In this document: piece after piece, positions 16,359 to 26,595 of the stretch
Position numbering within the stretch: position 1 is the first letter of the stretch
How the letters are laid out: each line of letters starts with the position of its first letter
Origin: Gammaproteobacteria bacterium
GTDB taxonomy: Bacteria; Pseudomonadota; Gammaproteobacteria; DSM-19610
DNA length: 64,000 nucleotides
Direction of reading: 5' to 3'
NCBI GenBank assembly: GCA_011374975.1
Contig: DRNU01000071.1
Span: 21,009 to 85,008, forward strand
Notes under the pieces: generated by a model
The model's database searches: none
Seen by the model: the letters and a program-made list of their open reading frames with translations, nothing else
What the model was told of the DNA's origin: nothing
Program-made: the position numbers and the translations under genes

Positions 16359-19172
16359 TTACTTTTTCTTGCTTTTTACTATTAGCACGCGATATTTATT
16401 ACCTCGTGCCTTCGATCTCTGGCATTGTAACCAGAAGTTTTCCACGCGCCGGTCCACTTCCCCTGACAAGTATTTTCCTATAGATTTACTGTTCTTCATT
16501 TGCATACCCAGGTATTCGTGCAGTACATCTATTGCTTCTTTTCTTGCTAGGTTTCGGGCTTCCTGGGCTTTCGTTTTCTCCTCTTTTTCTGCCTCTGATA
16601 AGTCCTCGTCGCCATCCGTAGTACCCTCGTCAAACGCGTTCTCAGCTATAGAAGGATCACCCCACCTGTGTACATCAGAAGCAGAGAATATCTCGCCTCC
16701 GGAGAGCACGTGCAGACTATTGAATATCCCAACACGCTTAGTCCGTTCAGGGGCTACCTGGCTTATGCTGTCTTGCGTACTTACAGGGTCTGCGTAACCA
16801 TGATATATCAGAACATTTCGTACCCGGCGCGACCAGTCTTCGAAGCCGCCTAACCATGTCGGGAATTTCGGCTCTATCATTTTATCTCGTTGCTCAAAGG
16901 CAACCAGCAGAACGAATATCGCCCATAGCATTTCCGCTTGCAGTCCCCGTGCATAATCCTCTAGGTGGTTCTGCTTAAACTTCCGAGTTTCTGGCTTAGG
17001 GTTTTTCGCGTCTAGTGTACACATAACGGATCGGCGCACGAGGTCCCCATCTATCATTAACCCGTTCCCGGTCGCGGTAAACACGGCAGAGTTCATAACA
17101 CGTACACGATTCGAATGCCCGAGACGCCGCAGTCTGCATTCCCGCTCCGTCAGCGCCATGCAGAGCGTGTCGTTTCCTAACCTCCCATTTATGTTATCGA
17201 GGTTCACAGACCGGTCTCCCTCTATAAGTGCAGACGCAATCCGTTTCTCATTTTCCTCGTCACTTTCCACGAGAGACATAACGGCAGCATTAACGCCGAC
17301 AGTGCATTTATGGGCTACCGATACTAGCAGGGACTTCCCTTGCCCCGGGCCGGTTGCATTAAATGCGTGCAGGGGTACGGTATCTAGGGTGGGCCTTAGC
17401 ACTAAGGACAGCATCAAGGATAGCGAGATAGAACGCGACGCCTCATCTATATAAGGAAATTCCAGATAAGGGGATTCGAATATTTTCTTTGCCTTTGCTA
17501 TTTTTTCTTCGGTTATCTTCCCGACCGTTGATATTTCCAAACCACCTTTTCTCACATAAACGCCGGTCTCTGCGTCATATCCTTCTTCGTGTAGTATTCG
17601 CCCATCCGCAGTCATCGTCGGTATGTTTATAAAAGTAAACAGGTGCGGCACATCCCAATGTCCACACATCTGCAAGTATTTCCCGGCGAGGTCCGGAGGA
17701 CAACCGCAAGGAACTTCTACAAGCATGCCGTCTTCTTTTTTCAGCTTATAGAAATCGATTTTGCGGGTGGCTAATATTTCCATTTTCCCAGAGGACTGAA
17801 TTTCTTTCAGGGCAGGGGCTTTCGGGTCACGCTTTAAATTCTTGTTGTCTTTTAAATCCTCGGCCTTACCCAGCTCGACAAGATTATCCCCGCGCTGGTA
17901 TATCTCCACATCGGGCGACGCGAGCGCGGCATTAATCTTATCGTACATCTCATCTACCAAGCCTGAAACTTGTACACTTACACCGCCGCTTTCCTGATCC
18001 AGGAGCTTAAAGGATCGACCACCATGCGCGAAGGAATTCACCCGGATTGACTTATCGTCGTTTATGTATAGCTGCGCCTTACTCCTACCGCCACCGTATT
18101 CGGGTTCAAGAGGGTCAGCCAGCGTCGCCTCACTGTACTTTTCAGGGGAGTCAATAACTTCCCCGACCGACACGGGCCCATGTTCATCGAAGAAAAGAAT
18201 ATCGCCGCGCTTTAAATTTCCACTTAGGCGGGTTTTCACGGTACGCTCTGCTTGACGACGACTTAGTGGCTGCTTGCTTTGGTTAACCAATCTCTCAGTT
18301 TCTTCTTTGATATATAGTTCACGCACTGCATTTATTTCGTCAGCAGCAGCAGCTTTCAGGACTATTCCTGTTTTCCTGAATCGGTCCTCTTGTGCTTTAG
18401 TTAATTTAACTTTAGCGGTCGAAAGCGGGAACCCTTCCCGGTACTCCGGCGGGGGCAGGCGCTGTACGAGGTCTTCTGATACCTCTGCCCCGGCTTCAAA
18501 CAGTAACCATTCCGGGCTCAGCGGGGTTTTATCAAACACCGTCCGTATCTGAGCCTGTCCAGAGCGGCTGATAAAAACGAAGCCCAAATCTTTTATCACG
18601 CTTTCCCGGAACAGCCAGGTAGCGTACTCCACGCCGTTTCCACCATAGTGCGGCATATATAGATGAAAGCCGCTAGGGGGTGCAACGACTTCGCCGCTCT
18701 CTTTTAGATAGATGCCGCTACTGGTCGAATACGTGCGCACATACTCGACATTTTCCATACGGGGTTCAACAGACTTCATGCAAGCTATAAAGTCCTCAGG
18801 GCTATCAATAGTCACCGGTGAACTCGGATGCGGGTCGTGGTCGAATGCAAAGAGGGCGAAAGTGTCCCCGTTAGGCCAAGACCAATTTTCTTTGGTCCTT
18901 GTTATTGCAGTAGGATATTCAGACTGCAAGGCCCGGGATACTATCCTTGATTTCCGCTTTCCACATATCCCCGTCATCAAGGCTTCGTTCGGTTCTAATT
19001 GAGGGATCAAATCAACTAAACCCTCTACCCCATTATCAAGAACTATCTCCTCACTTATGCCTTTAGATAAAGCACAAGCCGGTTTTTTCTTTATCTTACC
19101 GTTGTCAAGACTTATGTACTTCGTCATGACCCCACCCGACTTACTAATTTTTGTTAGCTTTACTACAGACAT
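16359..19172 (-). CDS. Primase/helicase-type replication protein
   Basis: 937 aa; Walker A ATGPGQGKSLL, Walker B-like GDRSVNLDNINGRLG, ALTERECRLRRLGHS. Confidence 0.75.
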   Translation of the reverse strand: MSVVKLTKISKSGGVMTKYISLDNGKIKKKPACALSKGISEEIVLDNGVEGLVDLIPQLEPNEALMTGICGKRKSRIVSRALQSEYPTAITRTKENWSWPNGDTFALFAFDHDPHPSSPVTIDSPEDFIACMKSVEPRMENVEYVRTYSTSSGIYLKESGEVVAPPSGFHLYMPHYGGNGVEYATWLFRESVIKDLGFVFISRSGQAQIRTVFDKTPLSPEWLLFEAGAEVSEDLVQRLPPPEYREGFPLSTAKVKLTKAQEDRFRKTGIVLKAAAADEINAVRELYIKEETERLVNQSKQPLSRRQAERTVKTRLSGNLKRGDILFFDEHGPVSVGEVIDSPEKYSEATLADPLEPEYGGGRSKAQLYINDDKSIRVNSFAHGGRSFKLLDQESGGVSVQVSGLVDEMYDKINAALASPDVEIYQRGDNLVELGKAEDLKDNKNLKRDPKAPALKEIQSSGKMEILATRKIDFYKLKKEDGMLVEVPCGCPPDLAGKYLQMCGHWDVPHLFTFINIPTMTADGRILHEEGYDAETGVYVRKGGLEISTVGKITEEKIAKAKKIFESPYLEFPYIDEASRSISLSLMLSLVLRPTLDTVPLHAFNATGPGQGKSLLVSVAHKCTVGVNAAVMSLVESDEENEKRIASALIEGDRSVNLDNINGRLGNDTLCMALTERECRLRRLGHSNRVRVMNSAVFTATGNGLMIDGDLVRRSVMCTLDAKNPKPETRKFKQNHLEDYARGLQAEMLWAIFVLLVAFEQRDKMIEPKFPTWLGGFEDWSRRVRNVLIYHGYADPVSTQDSISQVAPERTKRVGIFNSLHVLSGGEIFSASDVHRWGDPSIAENAFDEGTTDGDEDLSEAEKEEKTKAQEARNLARKEAIDVLHEYLGMQMKNSKSIGKYLSGEVDRRVENFWLQCQRSKARGNKYRVLIVKSKKK

Positions 19173-19210
19173 AATTTATACCTCAAAAGTGAGTTGGTCA
19201 TCTAGGCGTC

Positions 19211-20149
19211 TCATGACTTCATCACTCGATTAAACAGAGCAGAGGCTTCATTCAGTTTCTTTAGCCGCGCCGGTGACAATTTCTCGCTGATGTACTTATC
19301 AGTGTGCAGCGCTGAGCGTATTTTCTTTGCTTCGGGTATTGTCCATGCTCCCTCAGCAGCCACTTTCTCTCGTTCGGTAATGGCTTCTTCACGTTCTTGC
19401 AGTTCCCGTTTCTTTTCCGCGATAGCCGCCGGTACTTCCTCACGTACAAGCACCTCCAGGATTTCGTTCTGGTACGCGACGAGTTCAGCAAATACGGTCA
19501 GTAACTTTTTCGATTCGGTCTTGTTCAACGTCTCCACCGCGGCTTCGACTACAGCCCGACTTTTCAGAAGTGTTGCCTCAGAGAATGTCGGGGTTTCGTC
19601 TGTACCCCCCTTGAGCCGGTCTTTCACTTTCTGCGGCAATACCGACATGACACGATCCAGATAGGCACTAGCATCTTCAGGGTCAGTGACCGGCTCCGGG
19701 TTCGGTTCGGGCTTCGGTTTCTCGACGGGTCCGGCGAGCTTGCGTTTGAAGGCTTTTATTTTTCCCTGCGTGGCCTCTGGGTTTACAACGCCCTCCTTGA
19801 TACCCTCATCGAACTCATCATCAGTGAGCGTGGACAACAGGTAGAGGCTGTACTGTGAGGCTGGCAACTCTTTAGTATTACTTAAGAGTTTCTGGTCCTC
19901 CCCTATACTCAGGAGTTGGCTTGCTGTCGCTGCACCTAAACCCCAGTGCTGTGAGACAAGCTCAGCATAGGTCGTACCACCTTGCACCGTTTCCGCAGCA
20001 GCCGCTTTTAACTCGACCGCTGCACGGCCCAAATCAAGTAATCCTTCGACTTGCGCTTGCCGCCCTTTGTAGGCTTTATCAATCGCCGACTTTCCACGTT
20101 CAAGAATTTCATGTATTTCAGAATCCGGTGCATTCAGTACGGCGCTCAT
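19211..20149 (-). CDS. Hypothetical protein, helical/coiled-coil, possible DNA-binding
   Basis: 312 aa continuous ORF; start overlaps stop of upstream HTH gene (ATGA). Confidence 0.6.
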   Translation of the reverse strand: MSAVLNAPDSEIHEILERGKSAIDKAYKGRQAQVEGLLDLGRAAVELKAAAAETVQGGTTYAELVSQHWGLGAATASQLLSIGEDQKLLSNTKELPASQYSLYLLSTLTDDEFDEGIKEGVVNPEATQGKIKAFKRKLAGPVEKPKPEPNPEPVTDPEDASAYLDRVMSVLPQKVKDRLKGGTDETPTFSEATLLKSRAVVEAAVETLNKTESKKLLTVFAELVAYQNEILEVLVREEVPAAIAEKKRELQEREEAITEREKVAAEGAWTIPEAKKIRSALHTDKYISEKLSPARLKKLNEASALFNRVMKS

Positions 20150-20439
20150 GACTGCACACCCTTCTCAGATTCCCGCTTTTCCTCATACTCTCCGACACTG
20201 CCGACGGTACGCGACCGGCGAAAGTCAAGAATTCCTTGGAGGTTGTAGAAGATATACTTCCCAGCGCGACGGTATCGGGGACCGCCGCCGTTACTACGCC
20301 AGAGTTGCAACCCGGCACGACTGCACCCGAGCAAGGTGCAGGTTTCGTCCAGGGATATTTCAATGTCTTCCGGGTCAATCCCGGCGTCTTTGTACTTCTT
20401 TAGTATTGACAGAGCATCGCTCATCGTCCTTTCTCCCAA
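20146..20439 (-). CDS. HTH protein, AlpA/excisionase-like
   Basis: SLDETCTLLGCSRAGLQLWRSNGGGPRYRRAGKYIFYNLQGILDFRRSR (MerR-like HTH_17 pattern). Confidence 0.7.
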   Translation of the reverse strand: MGERTMSDALSILKKYKDAGIDPEDIEISLDETCTLLGCSRAGLQLWRSNGGGPRYRRAGKYIFYNLQGILDFRRSRTVGSVGEYEEKRESEKGVQS

Positions 20440-20553
20440 TTTAGGGGTTTAGGTCAATGGGGTAACTCCGGTGTAGGTAGGGTTATGCCCGGCTCGCTAG
20501 TCGGGTCTAGTAGACTCTAGCCGAGTTTTCGATACAGGTAAAGCGGCCATTTA

Positions 20554-21756
20554 TTATTCGACTAGCTTGTATATTTCATACTCTATACGCTGCATCGGAT
20601 CACGTAGCCGCGTCACTTCACGGGATATATAACTTTCAGTTTCGCTGTCTCTCGCGTGGTCGAGGAGCGCGGCGAGTAGCCCCGTCGAAATATCGAGCGT
20701 TTCAGCTATTGATATAAAGGTCCGGCGCAGATCATGTGCAGTAACTTCTATACCAGTCTTTTTCGCAACCCTGCGTAACGGCTTCTGTATATCGCGTACA
20801 TGGTCATCTTGGTGCATCCGGAGCGGGGATGGGAATAGCGGCCCGTTGCCATGCAATCGTTTCCGGTCATCCAGTAGTTTAAAGAGCCGACCCCCCAGAG
20901 GCAGGACGAACACGCGCCCGCCCTTCATGTCCTCACGGTTAAAGTTCAAGGTCTTTTCGTCACTGTCGAGATTTGCGCCGGTAATGCTGACTGCGTTCGA
21001 TACACGGAACCCGGTCAGCAGTATCGTCCGGATCACGTCCCGGAATACGGGATGGTTTTCGCTCTCAGAAGCCTCCCAGAATGTCTTGAGGTCTGCTCGC
21101 CGAATCGTCGTGCGTCTCCGCTTATCTGTATTCCACCGGCGTCGCGCTTTCAGCACCCCAACCGGGTTATCCGGAAACAGGCTCCTGCCGTATTCGTCCA
21201 GGTACTCCTCCCGGGCGAAGTTAAACAGGATACTCAATAACCGCAGCGCCTTGTTTGCAGTGGTCTCTTTCCCTTCCTGGGTTATCTCCCTGTGGCGCTT
21301 CAATACCACTTCCCGGGTTACATCGAATAGCCGAATGTCATAAAGGGGCTTCAGGTGTCGGCTCGCTACGTTTTCATACTCGTCCAGGGTACTTTGCTTG
21401 ACCCTACCGGTACGCTCTGCGATGTAGCTCTTGAATATCGTCTTGACCGTTACCTCCCTGCCCGTCTTGGCCCGTTCTGCATCCTCCGGACGTATATCGA
21501 GGCTCAAGGTGTCTACCGCAGTCCACGCCTTTTTCCGTGCGGTAGCCAATGACGTTTCCGGATGCTTCCCCAGTGCCACCCGTTTCGTCTTCCCACGGAA
21601 CCACCGGTGTAGCTGAAAGGTCTTTACTCCCGACGGGTAGACCCGCACGGAGAACCCGCGTGGGCTGTCCTGTGAGGTATCTTTTACGGTATATTCCCGT
21701 TCCCTCGTCTTGAGTTTGCCTACTTTAGTCGGGGTAAGGGATAGCGTTTCTGGCAT
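20554..21756 (-). CDS. int: Tyrosine recombinase / integrase (P4-family-like)
   Basis: Catalytic motifs TGFRVSNA, AHDLRRTFIS, LLDHARDSETESYI. Confidence 0.92.
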   Translation of the reverse strand: MPETLSLTPTKVGKLKTREREYTVKDTSQDSPRGFSVRVYPSGVKTFQLHRWFRGKTKRVALGKHPETSLATARKKAWTAVDTLSLDIRPEDAERAKTGREVTVKTIFKSYIAERTGRVKQSTLDEYENVASRHLKPLYDIRLFDVTREVVLKRHREITQEGKETTANKALRLLSILFNFAREEYLDEYGRSLFPDNPVGVLKARRRWNTDKRRRTTIRRADLKTFWEASESENHPVFRDVIRTILLTGFRVSNAVSITGANLDSDEKTLNFNREDMKGGRVFVLPLGGRLFKLLDDRKRLHGNGPLFPSPLRMHQDDHVRDIQKPLRRVAKKTGIEVTAHDLRRTFISIAETLDISTGLLAALLDHARDSETESYISREVTRLRDPMQRIEYEIYKLVE

Positions 21757-21928
21757 GGTCAGCTCCTACCGGTAAGGCGACGGTCGAGTAATCGCCGGGT
21801 TTTTAGTCGGTTTCGACTATAGCCGAATAGAGCTGAATATATAAGAGAGCGAGATAATCTATTGATTTATAAGCTTGAAATAGCCTCTAATAGATTTTAC
21901 CGGTATTTCAGAAACCGAACGGGTTAGG

Positions 21929-21939
21929 AATGAGTATTT
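21929..21939 (+). repeat. attR core direct repeat
   Basis: AATGAGTATTT followed by in-frame remnant of original symporter tail. Confidence 0.75.
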
Positions 21940-21978
21940 TTCACGCCCGTTCAGTAACGACAACAGCAAGGTGAAGTC

Positions 21979-22329
21979 ATGACCGAAACCACCACCGACA
22001 GCGGCCTGAAATACGAAGACCTCAGCACCGGCGACGGCACCCTGTGCACCGGGCGCGGCCAGACCGCCATTGTGCATTACACCGGCTGGCTGGAAGACGG
22101 CACCAAGTTCGATTCCAGCAAGGACCGTGACGACCCGTTCAGCTTTCCCATCGATTGCGGCTACGTCATCCCGGGCTGGGACGAAGGCGTGGTCGGCATG
22201 CAGGTCGGCGGCGTGCGCAAACTGACCATACCGCCGCAACTGGCCTATGGCGAACGCGGCGCCGGTGGTGTGATCCCGCCCGATGCCACGCTGACCTTCG
22301 AAATCGAACTGCTGGAAATCTCGGAATAG
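21979..22329 (+). CDS. FKBP-type peptidyl-prolyl isomerase
   Basis: VHYTGWLEDGTKFDSSKDR...VIPGWDEGVVGMQVGGVRKLTIPPQLAYGERG. Confidence 0.92.
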   Translation: MTETTTDSGLKYEDLSTGDGTLCTGRGQTAIVHYTGWLEDGTKFDSSKDRDDPFSFPIDCGYVIPGWDEGVVGMQVGGVRKLTIPPQLAYGERGAGGVIPPDATLTFEIELLEISE

Positions 22330-23166
22330 ATGCTGCTCGAAGCGCTGGATGCCCGCATCACCCATGATGTCCGCTATGCGCTGGAAGAAGACCTGGGCAG
22401 CGGTGATATCACCGCACAGCTGGTGCCAGAGGACAGAATCTGGAAAGCCAGTGTCTATTCACGCAATACCGCCATATTGTGCGGCCGCAACTGGTTCGAC
22501 GCTGTATTCCGGCATATCGATGCCGCCGTCGATGTCCGCTGGTACGCCGCCGACGGCGACGGCATCAAGCCACACCAGGTGGTCTGCACCCTGAAAGGCC
22601 CGGCGCGCGCCCTGCTGAGCGGTGAACGCACGGCGCTCAACTTCCTGCAAACCCTGTCCGGCACCGCCACCCTGACGCACAAATATGTCCGGCAGGTAAA
22701 AGGCCTGCACACCCGCCTGCTCGACACCCGCAAGACCATCCCCGGCCTGCGCCACGCTCAGAAATACGCCGTGCACTGCGGCGGCGGCCACAACCACCGC
22801 ATGGGTCTCTATGATGCCTTCCTGATCAAGGAAAACCACATCATGGCGGCCGGCTCCATTGCCGACGCGGTAAAAAATGCCCGCGCCCTGGGCAGGGATC
22901 TGCCCGTCGAGGTCGAGGTGGAAGATGATGCGGAACTACTACAGGCGCTGGACGCCGGCGCCGACCGTATCCTGCTCGACAACTTCACGCCCGATGAAAT
23001 CCGCGCGGCCATCGCCACCTGCCAGGGCCGCGCAGAACTGGAAGCCTCCGGCAACATCACGCTCGACAACCTGCGTGACTATGCCAGAACCGGTGTCGAC
23101 TACATTTCCATCGGTGCCCTGACCAAGGACGTGCAGGCCGTCGACCTGTCGATGCGCTTCGACTAG
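22330..23166 (+). CDS. nadC: Nicotinate-nucleotide pyrophosphorylase
   Basis: ERTALNFLQTLSGTAT, DTRKTIPGLRHAQKYAVHCGGGHNHRMGLYDAFLIKENH. Confidence 0.95.
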   Translation: MLLEALDARITHDVRYALEEDLGSGDITAQLVPEDRIWKASVYSRNTAILCGRNWFDAVFRHIDAAVDVRWYAADGDGIKPHQVVCTLKGPARALLSGERTALNFLQTLSGTATLTHKYVRQVKGLHTRLLDTRKTIPGLRHAQKYAVHCGGGHNHRMGLYDAFLIKENHIMAAGSIADAVKNARALGRDLPVEVEVEDDAELLQALDAGADRILLDNFTPDEIRAAIATCQGRAELEASGNITLDNLRDYARTGVDYISIGALTKDVQAVDLSMRFD

Positions 23167-23176
23167 CAGCAGGCCG

Positions 23177-24640
23177 CTAGTGGAACCCGCCACGCGGCGT
23201 GGCCGCCGGGTCGAAGAAAATCTGGTGTGGCCCGGCAGGCCCGACAGTATTTTTCTTCTGGATCGAACTGGTGTCGACGAAGAACTCCGCATCCAGCGCC
23301 ATCCCGCCATTGGCATGATCGATATTGATCTTGCGCACGCCGTAGCTGACATTCCGGGTCACCCCGGCCGGAAACTCGGTATCGTCCCAGCCGCTTAACA
23401 GGCTGTTACCGAAATACAGCCGCCGGTTATCCAGGCTCAGCCGCATCATCTGCGCATAGGGCGTATCGACCTGGGCCACCAGGAACGGCTGGAAAGGATC
23501 GCTGATATTCCATTGCTGGATATTGCCTGCCTCCGGGCCGCCACCGCCCACCCAGTTGGCGATATAGAGGTACCTGTCGTCACTGGACAGCAGGATATCC
23601 GTGGGCACCGCAAATGCCGGCAGGCTGATGGCGACCTCGAAAGTGTAGTAACCATCCCCGTCCAGGTCATGCCACATCCAGATCTCGCTGCTCCCGGGTG
23701 CATTCGTATAGCCGATGGGGACACCGTGCTCATTCAACCAGCGGACTTCCAGTGCCCCGCTGTTGGGACTTATTTTGACGCGTTGGATGACTTTTTCTTT
23801 GCGGAGATCCCATACCGCGATTTCATCGCCGAGGCCCGGCACATTGATGGGCCCTTCGATATCCTTCGGCCAGCCGAACGTTGTTGTGATCATGCGGTTC
23901 AGTTCCGGCTTGAAACCGGCATCGTACATATAGGAGGGACCGACACGCCGGTGGTTACGCTCCGCCGGGGGACCGAAATCCCTGAGGTACTCCCCTGTTT
24001 CGCCACAGACCTCGATCACGCCGCCGGGCGCCGTGGTGGGGGTGTCCGCCCCCAGCATGGTGATCAGGTTATTACCGTTGGGCAAACCGATCACGGTGTG
24101 CGGGTCACGGTAGCCGCTGTCTTCCACAAGATCATCATAGATGCTTTCTATATAGGGTTTTTTCGGATCAGAAAGGTTGACGATATGCATGCGGTGCGAG
24201 AACAGGCCGGGGATGATGAGTTTGCTGCGGTTCGCGTTATAGCCGAAATGGTGCAGCTCATCGCCGATGTTCGGCATGTCGAGGCGGTGAATGATAGTGC
24301 CGTATTCCGCGGGGTTGTCCGGGTCAGCGCCGATCACCAGCAGCATGTCCGGGTTCGCTTCATCTCCCTGGTTGATGGTCCCGACATAGAGCAGTTTTTC
24401 CTGTACCGGCACAACCGGAATATCCTGCACACTGTCCCAGTCCAGCCGGGTCGCCCTGCATTCCGGCTGCTCCCCGTGATCACCGTCCAGGCTGTCGGAA
24501 TCCCCGTCTCCCTGCACTTCCGTTTCCCGGTCGTCTTCGCTGTCGGCACTGGAAACACCCGGCAGCAGTGCCAGGCCGAGTGCCAGTATCCAGGCTCCCA
24601 CCGGCACCCGCATAAAAAATATCTGTTTTGTAATCAACAT
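23177..24640 (-). CDS. SBP56 family (selenium-binding/methanethiol oxidase-like) with signal peptide
   Basis: DELHHFGYNANRSKLIIPGLFSHRMHIVNL...HQIFFDPAATPRGG. Confidence 0.8.
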   Translation of the reverse strand: MLITKQIFFMRVPVGAWILALGLALLPGVSSADSEDDRETEVQGDGDSDSLDGDHGEQPECRATRLDWDSVQDIPVVPVQEKLLYVGTINQGDEANPDMLLVIGADPDNPAEYGTIIHRLDMPNIGDELHHFGYNANRSKLIIPGLFSHRMHIVNLSDPKKPYIESIYDDLVEDSGYRDPHTVIGLPNGNNLITMLGADTPTTAPGGVIEVCGETGEYLRDFGPPAERNHRRVGPSYMYDAGFKPELNRMITTTFGWPKDIEGPINVPGLGDEIAVWDLRKEKVIQRVKISPNSGALEVRWLNEHGVPIGYTNAPGSSEIWMWHDLDGDGYYTFEVAISLPAFAVPTDILLSSDDRYLYIANWVGGGGPEAGNIQQWNISDPFQPFLVAQVDTPYAQMMRLSLDNRRLYFGNSLLSGWDDTEFPAGVTRNVSYGVRKINIDHANGGMALDAEFFVDTSSIQKKNTVGPAGPHQIFFDPAATPRGGFH

Positions 24641-24864
24641 GACTTCGCCCCTCCTGGGTATGGTTGTTATTCCCTCATGCATAACATCCTGTGAGGTTTC
24701 GGCCACCAGCCTAGGGGCAAGTTGTCACGCAAAGGTCACGGAAAAGTCACGATTCAATCAAGGCGGGCAGATTCCCGCCCGGGCACCGGCTTTGTTTAGT
24801 TGTTATTAATATGTTAATATTGTGAGTTCCCTGCCACACACCGAGCCTGCCACAGAGGGCACCC

Positions 24865-26397
24865 ATGCTGTTTAACTTCGAATGCACCGAACGGGGCTGT
24901 CCCAAAAACGACATTCTCTCCGGCCTGACCGTCGCCCTGGCGCTGGTTCCCGAGGCCGTTGCCTTTGCATTTGTCGCCGGTGTCGAGCCGCTGGTGGGGC
25001 TTTACGCCGCCTTCATGGTGGGCCTGATTACCGCGGTCATCGGTGGCCGCCCGGGCATGATCTCCGGCGCCACCGGGGCGCTGGCAGTGGTCATGGTCGG
25101 CCTGGTAGCCGAGCATGGCGTCGAATACCTGTTTGCCGCGGTGGTGCTGATGGGGGCCATCCAGATAACCGTGGGCCTGCTGCGGCTCGGGAAATTCATC
25201 CGCATCGTTCCGCACCCGGTGATGCTGGGCTTCGTCAACGGCCTCGCCATCGTTATCTTCCTGGCCCAGCTGAATAACTTCAAAATTGAAGATGCGACCG
25301 GCAACCTGCAGTGGATGCAGGGCCAGGCCCTGTGGCTCACGCTGGGCCTTGTGGCGCTGACCATGGCCATCATCCAGTACCTGCCGAAACTGACCAAAGC
25401 CGTACCCTCTTCGCTGGCGGCCATTGTGGCGGTATCACTGCTGGTGATTTTCGTGGGGCTGGAAAGCCGAACTGTCGGCGACATGGCATCCATCGCCGGC
25501 GGCCTGCCGGACTTCCACATCCCGCTGGTGCCGTTCAACCTGGAAACGCTGAAAATCATTCTGCCGTACTCGATTATTCTCGCCGCCATCGGCCTGATCG
25601 AATCCCTGCTGACACTGAGCCTGATCGATGAAATCACCGAGACCCGTGGCCAGGGCAACCGCGAGTGTATCGGCCAGGGCGTCGCCAACAGTGTCACCGG
25701 CCTGTTCGGCGGCATGGGCGGCTGCGCCATGATCGGCCAGAGCATGATCAACATCAATTCCGGCGGCCGCGGCCGCCTGTCCGGCATCAGTGCCGCCCTG
25801 TTCCTGCTGGTGTTTATCCTGGCGGCCTCCGACCTGATTGAAATGATCCCGCTGGCGGTGCTCACCGGGGTTATGTTCATGGTAGTGATCGGCACCTTCG
25901 AATGGTCCAGCCTGCGCATTATGGGCAAGATCCCCGCCAGCGATGCCTTCGTGCTGGTGCTGGTATCCGCCGTGACCGTGGCAACCGACCTGGCTATCGC
26001 CGTGGTGGTCGGTGTTATCGTGTCTGCGCTGGTCTTCGCCTGGGAACATGCCAAGCAGATCCGGGTTGAATCCTATGTCGATGAACAGGGATCCAAAGTT
26101 TATGAACTGCACGGCCCGCTGTTTTTCGCCTCGGTGAGCAACTTCCAGGATCTTTTCAACTGCAAGGAAGACCCGGATGGCGTTATCATCGAGTTCCAGC
26201 ATTCACGCGTCATGGACCATTCCGCCATCGAAGCCATCGACACGCTGGCAGAGCGCTACCTGAATGCCGGCAAAAAGCTCCACCTGCGCCACGTGAGCCC
26301 GGAATGCCGCCAGTTGCTGCACAAGGCCGGCAACCTGGTAGAGGTGAACGTGATGGAGGATCCGCGCTACCATGTAGCCGTCGACGAGCTGGCCTGA
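24865..26397 (+). CDS. SulP family anion transporter with STAS domain
   Basis: Hydrophobic SulP core; C-terminal [30 protein letters not shown]. Confidence 0.9.
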   Translation: MLFNFECTERGCPKNDILSGLTVALALVPEAVAFAFVAGVEPLVGLYAAFMVGLITAVIGGRPGMISGATGALAVVMVGLVAEHGVEYLFAAVVLMGAIQITVGLLRLGKFIRIVPHPVMLGFVNGLAIVIFLAQLNNFKIEDATGNLQWMQGQALWLTLGLVALTMAIIQYLPKLTKAVPSSLAAIVAVSLLVIFVGLESRTVGDMASIAGGLPDFHIPLVPFNLETLKIILPYSIILAAIGLIESLLTLSLIDEITETRGQGNRECIGQGVANSVTGLFGGMGGCAMIGQSMININSGGRGRLSGISAALFLLVFILAASDLIEMIPLAVLTGVMFMVVIGTFEWSSLRIMGKIPASDAFVLVLVSAVTVATDLAIAVVVGVIVSALVFAWEHAKQIRVESYVDEQGSKVYELHGPLFFASVSNFQDLFNCKEDPDGVIIEFQHSRVMDHSAIEAIDTLAERYLNAGKKLHLRHVSPECRQLLHKAGNLVEVNVMEDPRYHVAVDELA

Positions 26398-26595
26398 GGC
26401 CGGCATCGCACAAGCAAATACTTCTCTCCCCATATACCCAGACAGGTTAAGGGTCCGGTACAACGGACAGATACCTCAGGTGGCATCAAGGAGAGTTCCG
26501 GGGCGGATCGATAACATCACCCCCTCTCCAGTCCGCGCCCCACCAGGGCGGGACACACTACACCCGGTTCAAACCGGGTAACGGGTATATATACA

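Larger units (their letters stand above)
5802..21939. mobile_element. ~16.1 kb integrated element (phage-satellite/IME-like) inserted in the symporter 3' end
   Basis: 11-bp direct repeat AATGAGTATTT at 5802-5812 and 21929-21939; tyrosine integrase at right end; interrupts symporter-FKBP overlap; composition shift. Confidence 0.85.

Noticed and set aside
23513-24694. 393-aa plus-strand ORF
   Set aside because: Antisense to SBP56-like gene.
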